Assembly: GCA_964572955.1 (NCBI GenBank)
Contig: CAZNGY010000023.1
Coordinates: forward strand, 1 to 29,653
Origin: UBA3775 sp964572955
GTDB lineage: Bacteria > Bacillota > Clostridia > Lachnospirales > Lachnospiraceae
Length of the DNA: 29,653 nt
Direction of reading: 5' to 3'
Shown here: one piece after another, positions 16,905 to 26,093 of the stretch
How the letters are laid out: each line of letters begins with the position of its first letter
Numbering within the stretch: the first letter of the stretch is position 1
Translations under genes and position numbers: made by a program
Notes under the pieces: generated by a model
Seen by the model: only the letters and a program-made list of their open reading frames with translations
What the model was told of the DNA's origin: nothing
The model's database searches: none

Positions 16905-17471
16905 TCAACTCAATTCTGTCTTGAGGCAGGCTAACAAAAGAGAAATTGCAGTTACAGTACTTGACATCATTATGCATTCGGCAAGGTCTGGCTGTCCCAG
17001 AAAAATCAAAACAAGTGCCAAAACAAGTTCTGCCGCCCAAACATAAACCGCCTTTTCTCTGTATATAAGCTTTTCAATTTCATCAAGAGGCTTATTAAAA
17101 GATTCCACGGGAGCAAGCATAAACACAATTACACTTGATACCGCATATAACAGAAGACTTAAATGAAAATTTATACAGCTCAGAATGTATAACACCGCAA
17201 ACATGACAGCACAGGTGGTGAAATAACACGTTATCGGTGCAGCCATATGAAATCCTCCTGCATATTTTCTAATCATTGAAAAACCTGATACAAAAACAAC
17301 AGCCTCAACCGGCATTCTCATTAAAATACCGATTGTTAACAGCGATACGATATTTATAATGCTTGTGATAAGCTGTTTCATTCCGAAAAGATAGATTTCT
17401 TTTTCCTCCGGAGCAATCAGTTTTTTCGCAATCATGTTATCTGTGATTTTTTCAGAAATTCTTTCAATCAT
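16905..17471 (-). CDS. agrB: AgrB-type peptide cyclase/protease
   Basis: A membrane cysteine protease that cleaves the AgrD precursor and forms the thiolactone ring of the signal. The 188-residue length and the pattern of membrane segments fit the family. The catalytic dyad is H75 and C82 in RKYAGGFHMAAPITC. The start codon overlaps the agrD stop (TGATG), so translation is coupled. In this locus agrD precedes agrB, and both run opposite to agrA-agrC, unlike the staphylococcal BDCA order. Confidence 0.93.
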   Translation of the reverse strand: MIERISEKITDNMIAKKLIAPEEKEIYLFGMKQLITSIINIVSLLTIGILMRMPVEAVVFVSGFSMIRKYAGGFHMAAPITCYFTTCAVMFAVLYILSCINFHLSLLLYAVSSVIVFMLAPVESFNKPLDEIEKLIYREKAVYVWAAELVLALVLIFLGQPDLAECIMMSSTVTAISLLLACLKTELS

Positions 17472-17614
17472 CAGAATTTCCTCAATCGTTTCACCGCTTC
17501 CGGCATCTTAGGCTGATGAAAAATCCAGCTGCATGCAGAATTTATATTCGCTTTCGCCATAGTATAAGCTGCCATACCTACAATCTTTTCCAGTTTATAG
17601 GATTTTTTCTTCAT
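17471..17614 (-). CDS. agrD: AgrD-type cyclic autoinducer peptide precursor
   Basis: A 47-codon gene, too short for most ORF filters. The peptide begins MKKKSYKLEK, has an amphipathic middle with IVGMAAYTMAKANI, then NSACSWIF followed by HQPKMPEAVKRLRKF. It aligns position for position with clostridial precursors of the SACLWFT-HQPEEPK type. By that comparison the ring should be C28-S-W-I-F32 (thiolactone) with a short N-terminal tail; the ring is inference. GGAGGTGAT lies 5 nt before the ATG. Its stop overlaps the agrB start by one base. Confidence 0.92.
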   Translation of the reverse strand: MKKKSYKLEKIVGMAAYTMAKANINSACSWIFHQPKMPEAVKRLRKF

Positions 17615-17649
17615 GATTATCACCTCCGTCCCCCAGACAAGAATATGCT

Positions 17650-17714
17650 ATCATATAATCATTATTTTATTTGCCAATTGTAAAAATCTAAGCAGTTTTT
17701 GTAAAAATTTAAAG
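17650..17714 (-). promoter_or_regulatory. agrDB promoter with paired AgrA (LytTR) direct repeats
   Basis: The direct repeats start at 17678 (TTGTAAAAATCTAAG) and 17699 (TTGTAAAAATTTAAAG), a 21-bp step. On the minus strand they abut TTGGCA (17672-17677), then a 16-nt spacer and TATGAT (17650-17655). This is the layout of LytTR-regulated agr promoters. The same element recurs at 27599-27663. Confidence 0.75.
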
Positions 17715-17799
17715 GTGCAGATAGTTTTTCCATTTAAACTGCTGACAAGCCACACCATTTTTTCAAAAAACTTCCATATATATACAGATTATAATAGAG

Positions 17800-17827
17800 T
17801 TGTTTTTTTCCCTTTATATGGTAGAAT
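17800..17827 (+). promoter_or_regulatory. Possible agrAC promoter
   Basis: TTGTTT (17800-17805), 16-nt spacer, TAGAAT (17822-17827). TATAAT at 17790-17795 without a good -35 is an alternative. No LytTR repeat pair lies close by in this direction. Confidence 0.45.
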
Positions 17828-17863
17828 AGACACATAGTTGTTTTTTGGGGGATAAACAAAAGT

Positions 17864-18577
17864 ATGTTTGTTAAGATAGCTGTATGTGATGATGAGATCA
17901 AGCTTTGTTCTCTGATAGAGGAAGAAATCACAAAGGTTCTCAAAGAAAAAAATCTGGAATTTGAAACTGACGTTTTTTTTTCAGGGGAAACCTTATGCAC
18001 AGAAATGAATAGAACTAAATACGATATAGTATTTTTGGATATAGAGCTTCCGGGAATGAACGGTGTTGATATAGGCAAATATATTCGGGAAAATTTGAAT
18101 GATAATCTGACACAAATTGTATATATATCTTCAAAAAAAGATTATGCAATGGAACTTTTCCAAATAAGACCAATGAATTTTCTGATTAAACCTATAAATA
18201 CCTCTAAATTAAATGAAATTATAGATGTATTTATTAAATTAAAGGGCGGTGCAAATGATATATTTTACTATAAAAAAGGTCAGGCAGAATTCAAAGAAAA
18301 GCTCTTTAATATAATGTATTTCCTAAAGGATGGCAGACAGGTCAGAATATATACGACACAAGGAGAAGACTGCTTTTATGGTAATCTGGAATCCGTGTAT
18401 GAAAAAGTTAAAAAACACGGGTTTTTATTCATTCATAAGTCATATATTGTAAATACAAAATATATTAAGGTTATGAAATACGAATCCGTAATCATGGTTG
18501 ATGGCAAAATTCTTTCCATAAGTCAGTCCAGAAGGGGAGCGATTCGTGATATGTATAATGAAATGGAGGAACGCTGA
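17864..18577 (+). CDS. agrA: AgrA-type response regulator (REC-LytTR)
   Basis: A 237-residue regulator phosphorylated by the partner kinase. The receiver domain (about 1-125) has acidic D9/D10, phosphoacceptor D59 in VFLDIELPGMNG, and the switch Lys in FLIKPI. The LytTR DNA-binding domain (about 140-235) has IMYFLKDGRQVRIYTTQG, FLFIHKSYIVNTKYI and ILSISQSRR. A GGGGG tract sits 12 nt before the ATG, an unusually long spacing. The stop overlaps the agrC start (TGATG). Confidence 0.93.
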   Translation: MFVKIAVCDDEIKLCSLIEEEITKVLKEKNLEFETDVFFSGETLCTEMNRTKYDIVFLDIELPGMNGVDIGKYIRENLNDNLTQIVYISSKKDYAMELFQIRPMNFLIKPINTSKLNEIIDVFIKLKGGANDIFYYKKGQAEFKEKLFNIMYFLKDGRQVRIYTTQGEDCFYGNLESVYEKVKKHGFLFIHKSYIVNTKYIKVMKYESVIMVDGKILSISQSRRGAIRDMYNEMEER

Positions 18578-19854
18578 TGGAGAAATATCTGTTTGCCACT
18601 GCTTACATATTCGGAAATATTCTGGATTGTTATATTAATTGGAAATTGTTTGAACTCTTTCTTGGTAAAGGCAAAAGCAGTAACTGGCATAAAGCTGCAG
18701 CTTTTATCTTTAGGAGCAGCCTGTGTGCAATACAGTATGCTTATTATCCGCATGTAGTCATAAATATGCTTACCAGTTTGTCCACACTATTTATTATTTC
18801 ATTGTTTTATGGCGGGAATATCGTAAAAAAACTTATTACATCAATTATACTCTATGTAATTTTGCTGACTTCGGAAGTCATAATGGGAATGACCATTGTA
18901 CTTTCAGGAGGTGAGCTTTTTTTTGATGAGCATAACGACACAGCATTTTCCTATGTGTGTACTGCAATCATTATCTGGATTATATATATAATAATAAAGC
19001 ATAAATTAGGTTTTTCCAAAAACAAAGAAAATCTGCCGGTGCTATTCGATTTAATTATAGTGATGGTAAGTGCATCTATTTATGTAATGGTTACAATTAT
19101 ATTCAAGGAGAAGGAAGCATCTGAAACCGTAAAGATGGTTTCTGTAATATGCCTGCTTATAATATTGTTCATGATTATTTACCTTTACGATACAATAACC
19201 AAATACTATACACAAAAAATTCGTGCCGAGATAATGGAAAAAGAAAAAAATTACTATTTCAAGCAGGCAGAGATTCTTGAGCAGACAAGCGGAGAAATCC
19301 GAAACCTCAGGCATGACATGAAAAATCATCTGTACGCAATTAAATCATTGATTGGTGAACATGACAGAGAGGCAGACATCTATATCGAAAACATCATGAA
19401 AAAAATAGATATAAGCAGCGAATACAGCACCACGGGAAATCTGGTTTTAGACAGCTTAATTAATTATAAACTTACTAATGCAGAAGAATCAGATGTAAGG
19501 ATAACAACGGATATATCCGTGCCCAATCAATTATCTGATGAAATTGAGAATATTGTTGCCATTATGGGAAACCTGCTGGATAATGCAATTGAAGCATGTA
19601 AAGAAACAGATAACAATCGTTATATAGACATGAAATTAAAGTACAAAAAAGGTATAATGTTTATAGACATAAAGAACAGCTATAACGGAAGAATTCTAAT
19701 AAAAAAAGGAGAGATAGTAACATGTAAAGAAGACAAGTCTTTACACGGAATTGGATTAAACAGTGTGAAACGCGCGGCAGAAGAATGTAACGGAACCGTT
19801 AAAATTGATTACGACGATAAAGAATTCAGAGTCAATGTAATGATATATGTCTGA
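18577..19854 (+). CDS. agrC: AgrC-type sensor histidine kinase
   Basis: A 425-residue GHKL-family kinase that should sense the cyclic peptide. About six or seven membrane segments fill residues 1 to about 205. A linker helix follows, then the H-box RNLRHDMKNHLYAI with phosphoacceptor H246, the N-box MGNLLDNAIEACKE, and the G-box GIGLNSVKRAAEECNG. It is coupled to agrA by a one-base stop/start overlap and followed by a good terminator. Confidence 0.93.
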   Translation: MEKYLFATAYIFGNILDCYINWKLFELFLGKGKSSNWHKAAAFIFRSSLCAIQYAYYPHVVINMLTSLSTLFIISLFYGGNIVKKLITSIILYVILLTSEVIMGMTIVLSGGELFFDEHNDTAFSYVCTAIIIWIIYIIIKHKLGFSKNKENLPVLFDLIIVMVSASIYVMVTIIFKEKEASETVKMVSVICLLIILFMIIYLYDTITKYYTQKIRAEIMEKEKNYYFKQAEILEQTSGEIRNLRHDMKNHLYAIKSLIGEHDREADIYIENIMKKIDISSEYSTTGNLVLDSLINYKLTNAEESDVRITTDISVPNQLSDEIENIVAIMGNLLDNAIEACKETDNNRYIDMKLKYKKGIMFIDIKNSYNGRILIKKGEIVTCKEDKSLHGIGLNSVKRAAEECNGTVKIDYDDKEFRVNVMIYV

Positions 19855-19927
19855 AAAATTCCGGCAGTAAAATTAATCCGCTCCGGCACTTCACGTTTTA
19901 CAAAAACCTACTGTACTGATACAAACG

Positions 19928-19975
19928 AATCCCCTGCCTGCTGCAATCAGCACCAAGACAGGGGATTTTTATAAT
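19928..19975 (+). terminator. Terminator of agrAC
   Basis: AATCCCCTG (19928-19936) pairs with CAGGGGATT (19959-19967), with an inner GCTG/CAGC pair, followed by TTTTT. It separates agrC from the convergent ABC operon. Confidence 0.8.
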
Positions 19976-19979
19976 CTTA

Positions 19980-22082
19980 TTAAAATACATTGCCCAGTAA
20001 TAACGGATTAAACAGTATATACTCTGCATTCGGAATATCTATCGCTGCAAAAATAAGCGGCAATATAAACAACAGCACACACACAAGAATGACTTGAATA
20101 CTGTTTTGGAAATGTTTAAACAACATAAAAACAATCCAAACTATAATTATCCCGCCAATAAATCTCATTGCCATTATAATCAACAGATACTGCAAAACCG
20201 ATATATTCATCGGAATTTTTGATAAATGCTCCATACTTGCTGCCGGTGCATTAATCCCATCTGTTCCATAAACATTAAGCACATTTACCAAACGAACAAC
20301 ATATACCATAGCAAAAGTAATGACAGTACATAACAGTCCTAAAATACCCTTTTTTCTTCTTAGTTTTCCTCTTCCGTTAAAAGTTGTATTTAAAATCCTC
20401 ATTTCCGAGTTACTGTAATCAAGACCATAAATACCGCTTACCATAGCTACAAGAATTATAATATACACAAACGCCTGGGATATATCTCTGTTTCTGTAAT
20501 TACTGCCATCTGTAAGAACCGCATATCCTTTACCATAGAACACCCATCCGCCTTCAACTGATTCAAGATAGGAAACATGCTCCAACAGTTTTTCAAATCC
20601 GCCTTGTCTTTCCATTTCTTTCTGATATTTAGCAGTCACATACCATGCATTGCCTTTTTCTGCTTCCTTCATGATTTCGGCGGATATCAGCTCATATTTT
20701 TTTACTTCTTCGTCTATCAGTTCATACTTATCTGCATCCAACGGTCCATAAAACTTTTCAGAATACTCTTTATAATAAACTTCATCATAATCCTCAAACA
20801 GGATACTCTCTTCCGGATTCCACCAAATCACAAATAAACATGAAATTACCAAAACCCCAAGTGTCTTTCCCGGAAATAACATCTTATGAAATTCATGCAT
20901 AAAAACAGAAGTATGACATTCAAAACGCTTAAAAATATCAGGCATTTTAAACTTCTGACTGTTCTTTTCATGCGATATTTCCAGGTAATTTATAACTCCT
21001 GCCGTAAAAATAACCATCGCAATCAACCATACTGCTAAATACATTGCAAAAGTATTAAACGGATAGTCAAACACACTCAGATTTACATAATCCGAAAAAA
21101 TATCCGAGGTTTTCAATCCATACATTATATTTATATATTTCAAAAACGCCAAAAAATGCAATCCTGATATTTTTATATAAAAAAGAGATTCAATAATTAC
21201 AGCTGCTGCTGCAACAGCAAAAACAAAAACAATATGTTGAAAAACAGAACATATCAGCATAAAGCCAATTCCAAGAAGAACACAGCTTAGGAATTTAACA
21301 ATAAAATACAAGACAAGAAATTCACCTATACTTATGCCAAATGAACTGTTTCGATATAAATATATACTTTGAATCGAACTTTGAAAATCTATGGAACCAT
21401 ATACAAATTTGCTTATTATCGCATTGCTTGTATACAACGATACTATTATAAAAAAAACCGATAAAACCATGGCAGCAACTTTGGATTCCATCAGACGTCT
21501 TCTGCCGTTTACTGTGGTTCTTAACAGCTTAAGCTGTTCCCCGTTTTTTTCAAAGAAAACAAGATTAAGAGCAACCGTAAATATCATTATTACTGCTATG
21601 TAATCCGTAAACTCACTGTTAGTAATATTAAGTACACCCATTGGGTCCTGCACTTTAGGTTCTGTTCCCTTAAGTTTCTGATAAACCTCCCGTGTCTTTT
21701 CAGCATTTCTTACTGCATACCCGTTATCACCGGCATATATATTCATAATTGAAATCGCTGCCGCTTTTTTATCAATCGATTCCAGATATTCATCATATGT
21801 CAGACAACCCTCAACTTCATTGTATATTCTTGAATAAAGACTTTCTTCCGTGAAATTTTCAGCATTTATTACTTCTTTCTCAATTTCAGTAATGATTTCA
21901 TTCTGATTATAACTACTGATTTCACAATACACATTGCTGTAATCCTTAAGAGAGTACCCCTCCTCACCCGGAGTATTGATAACATAAAGCTGAATCAGTG
22001 GATTTATAACAATCAAAAGCAACAGAATCAGTACTGTCCTTTTTGTCAGCAATTTACAAATTTCATTTTTCAGTATACCCAT
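19980..22082 (-). CDS. ABC-2-type permease, tandem two-half protein
   Basis: A 700-residue membrane protein that should be the transmembrane component for the ATPase encoded just upstream. It looks like two fused ABC-2 permease halves. Each has a membrane helix (near 14-35 and 405-425), a large extracellular loop of 120-150 residues, and five or six further helices. The start at 22082 is 1 nt past the ATPase stop, with GGGG 7 nt upstream; an earlier in-frame ATG overlaps the ATPase more deeply. The ABC-2 fold suggests export or peptide resistance, not nutrient import. It is the last gene of the operon. Confidence 0.82.
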   Translation of the reverse strand: MGILKNEICKLLTKRTVLILLLLIVINPLIQLYVINTPGEEGYSLKDYSNVYCEISSYNQNEIITEIEKEVINAENFTEESLYSRIYNEVEGCLTYDEYLESIDKKAAAISIMNIYAGDNGYAVRNAEKTREVYQKLKGTEPKVQDPMGVLNITNSEFTDYIAVIMIFTVALNLVFFEKNGEQLKLLRTTVNGRRRLMESKVAAMVLSVFFIIVSLYTSNAIISKFVYGSIDFQSSIQSIYLYRNSSFGISIGEFLVLYFIVKFLSCVLLGIGFMLICSVFQHIVFVFAVAAAAVIIESLFYIKISGLHFLAFLKYINIMYGLKTSDIFSDYVNLSVFDYPFNTFAMYLAVWLIAMVIFTAGVINYLEISHEKNSQKFKMPDIFKRFECHTSVFMHEFHKMLFPGKTLGVLVISCLFVIWWNPEESILFEDYDEVYYKEYSEKFYGPLDADKYELIDEEVKKYELISAEIMKEAEKGNAWYVTAKYQKEMERQGGFEKLLEHVSYLESVEGGWVFYGKGYAVLTDGSNYRNRDISQAFVYIIILVAMVSGIYGLDYSNSEMRILNTTFNGRGKLRRKKGILGLLCTVITFAMVYVVRLVNVLNVYGTDGINAPAASMEHLSKIPMNISVLQYLLIIMAMRFIGGIIIVWIVFMLFKHFQNSIQVILVCVLLFILPLIFAAIDIPNAEYILFNPLLLGNVF

Positions 22083-22083
22083 T

Positions 22084-22947
22084 TCAATCCCCATTAAGAT
22101 ATAAATATAAATCCTCAAGATTAGGTCTTACCGACTCTTTTTTCCATCTTCCGTCATAAGAATCATCAACAATCCTTACAACAACTCTGTCAAAATCTCT
22201 CGAAATATTACTCACTTTGTATTTAACATTTACTTCATCAATATCTTCATCAGGCAGGTAAATATTCCATACTTTTCCTTCCAATTCATCAAGCAGTCCG
22301 GATGGTGAACCACTCCTGATTATATTGCCTCCATTCAACATGATTATTTCCTTAGCAATGAATTCAACATCTGTAACAACGTGTGTTGCAATGATAACAA
22401 TTTTGTCTCGTGCAACTTCTGATATCAGGTTCCTGATTCTGATTCTTTCTTTAGGATCCAGTCCTGCCGTAGGCTCATCTAAAATTAATATTCCGGGATT
22501 GCCTATAAGGGCCTGTGCTATAAGGGCTCTTTGCTTCATTCCTCCTGAAAATGTCCCTAGTTTTTTTTCAAGAACATCTTCCAGTCTTACCATCCCTACA
22601 TAATGCTCTATGTCTTTTTCAGCCTCAGCCTTTTCTAGCCCTTTAAGAGATGCCATAAAGTACAAGAATCTTCTGAGAGTGAGATCCGGATATATATTCT
22701 GCTGCTGCGGCATATACCCTAACTGTTTTCTATACTCCTTCCCCAGTTCAGATATACTTTTTTCGTCATACAATACACATCCCCTGGTAGGAGTCAGATT
22801 GTCAGTAATTAAATTCATCATGGTTGATTTACCGGCACCATTCGGTCCCAAAAGGCCATATATTCCGGGAGTGAAGGAAAAGGTTACATTATTTAATGCA
22901 ACCTTTTCCTTATAATTTTTCGTGAGACCCTCCAGTCTAAGTGTCAT
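22084..22947 (-). CDS. ABC transporter ATP-binding protein (exporter/resistance type)
   Basis: A 287-residue ATPase. Walker A is GPNGAGKST, the Q-loop is in MPQQQNIYPDL, the signature is LGTFSGGMKQR, Walker B is ILILDEPTAGLDP, and the switch His is in IATHVVTD. It is related to the CcmA/BcrA/NatA type that pairs with ABC-2 permeases. The ATG at 22947 overlaps the upstream stop as ATGA, with GGAGG 9 nt before it. A GTG six codons earlier is less likely. Confidence 0.92.
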   Translation of the reverse strand: MTLRLEGLTKNYKEKVALNNVTFSFTPGIYGLLGPNGAGKSTMMNLITDNLTPTRGCVLYDEKSISELGKEYRKQLGYMPQQQNIYPDLTLRRFLYFMASLKGLEKAEAEKDIEHYVGMVRLEDVLEKKLGTFSGGMKQRALIAQALIGNPGILILDEPTAGLDPKERIRIRNLISEVARDKIVIIATHVVTDVEFIAKEIIMLNGGNIIRSGSPSGLLDELEGKVWNIYLPDEDIDEVNVKYKVSNISRDFDRVVVRIVDDSYDGRWKKESVRPNLEDLYLYLNGD

Positions 22948-24401
22948 TGTCTGTATTCCTCCCACTGAGTTTCAACACTGCTTATATATTCCTCAATGCC
23001 ATCAGCCACAAGTTTATCCTTTGCACTCAAAACAGCTTCTTCAACGGTAATAAAAGTCTCATCTTCATTCATTATACATAAGCTGTTCAAGAAATCATTA
23101 ATTTCAGTTTTTACATTATTCATTTTAGATGTATCAACTTCAAACCCTATAAATGGAGACAACTGAATACTGTCATAATACGAGAAAAACTCATCCCTGC
23201 GATTGTTCATGTAATTTTCTCCTTCAACAGGATACACATTTATAAACAGGTTAAAACAAAGCTTAGTCAGGTATTCATCCTCATGTGCATTGCCATTAAT
23301 ATCGCAAGCCACACCATCTACAACCTTATAATCTGTTCCTTCCTCACCATACAGAAGAATATTGCCATACTTCCCGTCACTGTAAAGAAGACCCAAAAAT
23401 GTTATTACATCATCCAAATTTTCAGTATTTTTTGAAACTGCTATGGAGGCATTTACTCTTGATCTAAGACTGTCTGTAAACCTGACAACTGATACATTAC
23501 TCTTATAAAACACTTCATCTACCGAACCTTTTCCCAATGCAGCCACAAAGTTTCCTGATTCTACATTATTATACACTGAGGAATTATTTAATCCGTCATT
23601 TCCATAAAATGAAACTGACCTGCTGAGATAGCCCTCATTCCTCATCTGTTCAAGGACAGTAAGGTAGTTTACAACCTTTTCAGATTCCAAAGGATTATTA
23701 ACTGTCAATGTATCATAGTCAAAAAGCAGACCATTTACTATTTCACATCCAATCATTTCATCAAATGAAAAACCAGTTAACAAATATTGAAATGGTGGAT
23801 TTTTACTGTCATTCCACTCTGTATTTTTAATAATTTCATAGATGCCCTCTATACTTTCATCCCATGCTGATATATCTTCCTGCGACACATAATCTTTGTT
23901 AAATACAGCATATATGCTTTCTTCACTGCCAAGTGCTGAAGGTATTGAATAAATATGTTTGTTGCACTTAACGGCTTCCCAAAGATTCTCCGGGAAAGCA
24001 TTGTAAAGTAATTTTCCGGATTCCTGAGTCAATATTTCATCAAGTTCAAGAACAAGACCTGAATTAATAATGGAATAAATGTTGTTTCCATCCGAATTTC
24101 CAAATCCAAGAAACGCAATATCAGTATTATTGTTTTTCAGTTCACTCTTAATCAACTCATCATATTCGAGAAAATCAAGATACTTTATTTCTATTTCAAA
24201 ATTGTAACCATCTTTTACAAGTTCATCATTTAAAAGCTTTAAAGCTTTATTATCTATGCTGCAAAGATTGGGTACCGCAAATGTAATTGTATTAAACTCC
24301 GGTTCCTTTTTCTGCCTTTTTACAATAAGAACAACAGCTATTGATATAGCAACAATCACCAGTAATATAATCGTAATTATAAATTTCTTTTTCTTACTCA
24401 T
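22944..24401 (-). CDS. Membrane-anchored extracellular solute-binding-like protein
   Basis: A 485-residue protein with a KKKK N-terminus and one membrane helix (about 8-27) but no lipobox Cys, so it is a signal-anchor protein facing outward. The body resembles family 1 solute-binding proteins: TITFAVPNLCSIDNKALKLLNDEL, an IYSIPSALG substrate-cleft-like segment, VSKNTENLDDVITFLGLLYS, and the common C-terminal helix DGIEEYISSVETQWEEYRQ. It overlaps the upstream gene by 8 nt and the downstream ATPase by 4 nt. A binding protein beside an ABC-2 exporter is unusual; it may capture or sense a peptide. Confidence 0.75.
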   Translation of the reverse strand: MSKKKKFIITIILLVIVAISIAVVLIVKRQKKEPEFNTITFAVPNLCSIDNKALKLLNDELVKDGYNFEIEIKYLDFLEYDELIKSELKNNNTDIAFLGFGNSDGNNIYSIINSGLVLELDEILTQESGKLLYNAFPENLWEAVKCNKHIYSIPSALGSEESIYAVFNKDYVSQEDISAWDESIEGIYEIIKNTEWNDSKNPPFQYLLTGFSFDEMIGCEIVNGLLFDYDTLTVNNPLESEKVVNYLTVLEQMRNEGYLSRSVSFYGNDGLNNSSVYNNVESGNFVAALGKGSVDEVFYKSNVSVVRFTDSLRSRVNASIAVSKNTENLDDVITFLGLLYSDGKYGNILLYGEEGTDYKVVDGVACDINGNAHEDEYLTKLCFNLFINVYPVEGENYMNNRRDEFFSYYDSIQLSPFIGFEVDTSKMNNVKTEINDFLNSLCIMNEDETFITVEEAVLSAKDKLVADGIEEYISSVETQWEEYRQ

Positions 24402-25611
24402 TATAGTTCCTCAGCTTTCTTATATTTATTTTGCCCTGTTCATATTCATCAAGTTTCAGCACTCCAAGACATAGATTTCCGTCTTCTGCCGTATAATTTA
24501 CATATACGGAATTGCCGCATATAGCAAGTATGGCGGGTGCCTCCCCCGAAGGTACTCTAAACAGCTCTGTAGTTTTACCATTTCTTATGCGATAGCCTAT
24601 TTCTTCATTACCACTGCTGTCACTAACCACATAATACAAAGAATCCCCTTGCTTTTTTACTCCGCCCAGAAATACCTCTATGTCGCTTTCTGTTTCAAGT
24701 TCTTTAGTCTTGTCTGTTTTTTTATCGTACTCAAAAAAATCTCCATCAGATAGGTAATAGGCATTCCCGTCCAGCATCTCAAGATAATTTACATGGTCAA
24801 ATTTATTTACAAGGGCACTTTTTTTCTTTGAAATATCGTAACAATATATTTCATATTGCATATTTTCATATAAGAATTTTTCCAGATCAGTCCCATTAAA
24901 CAATCCCTCGTTATACTTTTCTTCTGAAATTCCCTCAAAACGTGTAACAAGATAATAAACATTTCCATCTTCATAACACATCGATGAAAGTCCAGGATAA
25001 TCTTTGGATATCTTATCCGCTTTATAAACCTTATAATCATTAAGATCAATTACAAAAACACCCACACTGGTTTCATCAACTGCATTTCCATCTTCATCTA
25101 TTTCAGATGAGTTTTGATAGGCTCCTATAACGTAATTGTCTCTGTATAAAACAAATCTGATAAATTGAACGTCTTCTATTTCCGCTGCTATTTTTCGATT
25201 CTCTCCATTTGAATCCATTTCATAAAGATACTGTGTTCCAAAATCATCTTCCGTCATGTTTCCGATGAAATATAAATGTTCATTATAGATTACTGTTCCT
25301 GATGGCATTCCCCAAAAAGCCGCCGGACATGTCGGATTCGGATTAGTACTTGAATAAGGCTCATGTGTACAGTTAGGTCTGTCACAATACACGATATCTT
25401 TTCCTGTATCCGTATCAATAAGATGCAGTATCTCAGAATTATCAAAGTAAAGAACTGTATTTTCAGAGTAATTACACTGTGGATCTACACTGTCATAAAA
25501 ATACTGTTCACTACCGGAATTATTTTTATAATGCCTGAATAAAAAAATCCCGATAACAGATAACAGAATCAAAGCCGCAACTATGATTACGAGCAAACGT
25601 GTTTTCTTCAT
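24394..25611 (-). CDS. Membrane-anchored beta-propeller-like protein (DUF5050-like), copy 1
   Basis: A 405-residue protein with one N-terminal membrane helix (about 5-25) and an extracellular domain of repeated short beta-blades (YLYEMDSNGENRK, VYYLVTRFEGIS, AYYLSDGDFFEYDKKT). Near residues 67-95 is the motif IDTDTGKDIVYCDRPNCTHE, a Cys-x4-Cys element common in clostridial proteins of this type. The function is unknown; family assignment is from pattern only. It is a close paralogue of the gene at 26094 and is translationally coupled to the solute-binding gene. GGGGG lies 5 nt before the start. Confidence 0.72.
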   Translation of the reverse strand: MKKTRLLVIIVAALILLSVIGIFLFRHYKNNSGSEQYFYDSVDPQCNYSENTVLYFDNSEILHLIDTDTGKDIVYCDRPNCTHEPYSSTNPNPTCPAAFWGMPSGTVIYNEHLYFIGNMTEDDFGTQYLYEMDSNGENRKIAAEIEDVQFIRFVLYRDNYVIGAYQNSSEIDEDGNAVDETSVGVFVIDLNDYKVYKADKISKDYPGLSSMCYEDGNVYYLVTRFEGISEEKYNEGLFNGTDLEKFLYENMQYEIYCYDISKKKSALVNKFDHVNYLEMLDGNAYYLSDGDFFEYDKKTDKTKELETESDIEVFLGGVKKQGDSLYYVVSDSSGNEEIGYRIRNGKTTELFRVPSGEAPAILAICGNSVYVNYTAEDGNLCLGVLKLDEYEQGKINIRKLRNYNE

Positions 25612-25631
25612 CTATACCCCCTATATAGTAA

Positions 25632-26009
25632 TCAATATACCGCCGAAGTGGTTGCCGTCCATTTTTGATTAAGTGCAGATACACTATGTTTACTATCTAT
25701 CCTTACGCTGCGACAACTTGTTGGTGCAGCAATCTCTATATTAACGCTACTCATTCCACCTTTACTGCTAGAAACAGTTGTAACCTCAAGAGTACTTGTG
25801 TTTATATAACTGTAAGACGAAGATACAGAAACTGAACCATTATATGTAAACGCTGTAGAAGCAGTTGCGTATGTACTATATATTTGGGATGAACCTTTTG
25901 TAGTATATCTATCTATTCCTCCCGATACCGAGGATACAGCAAATGCAGGTGTCACCATAGCAATTGATATTATTGCAGCAGTTGTCAGTGCCAAAAAATG
26001 TTTTTTCAT
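25632..26009 (-). CDS. Small Sec-secreted Ser/Thr-rich protein
   Basis: A 125-residue precursor. MKKHFLALTTAAIISIAMVT followed by PAFA is a clear signal peptide. The mature part of about 100 residues is very rich in Ser, Thr, Tyr and Val in an alternating pattern typical of a beta-sandwich, has one Cys, and ends KWTATTSAVY. The function is not recognised. A small Sec-dependent protein beside an ABC ATPase and large permease recalls lactococcin-972-type bacteriocin loci, but I see no firm sequence match. AAAGGAG lies 5 nt before the start. The gene is 20 nt ahead of the propeller-like gene and has a decayed sister copy at 27351-27569. Confidence 0.75.
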   Translation of the reverse strand: MKKHFLALTTAAIISIAMVTPAFAVSSVSGGIDRYTTKGSSQIYSTYATASTAFTYNGSVSVSSSYSYINTSTLEVTTVSSSKGGMSSVNIEIAAPTSCRSVRIDSKHSVSALNQKWTATTSAVY

Positions 26010-26093
26010 ATTTTTCTCCTTTCGAAGTAAACATTTGTAATATTTGTTTTATTAAAAACTTCATAATTTCGTAATATAATTCATGTCAGAAAA

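Noticed and set aside
16858..17040. 60-codon ORF overlapping the agrB 3' end
   Set aside because: Out-of-frame shadow; the Cys-rich peptide has no ribosome site.
26010..26093. A third AgrA element upstream of the intact small secreted gene
   Set aside because: The stretch contains TTGTAATATTTG but no second repeat at 21 bp; the gene is better read as part of the operon starting at 27594.
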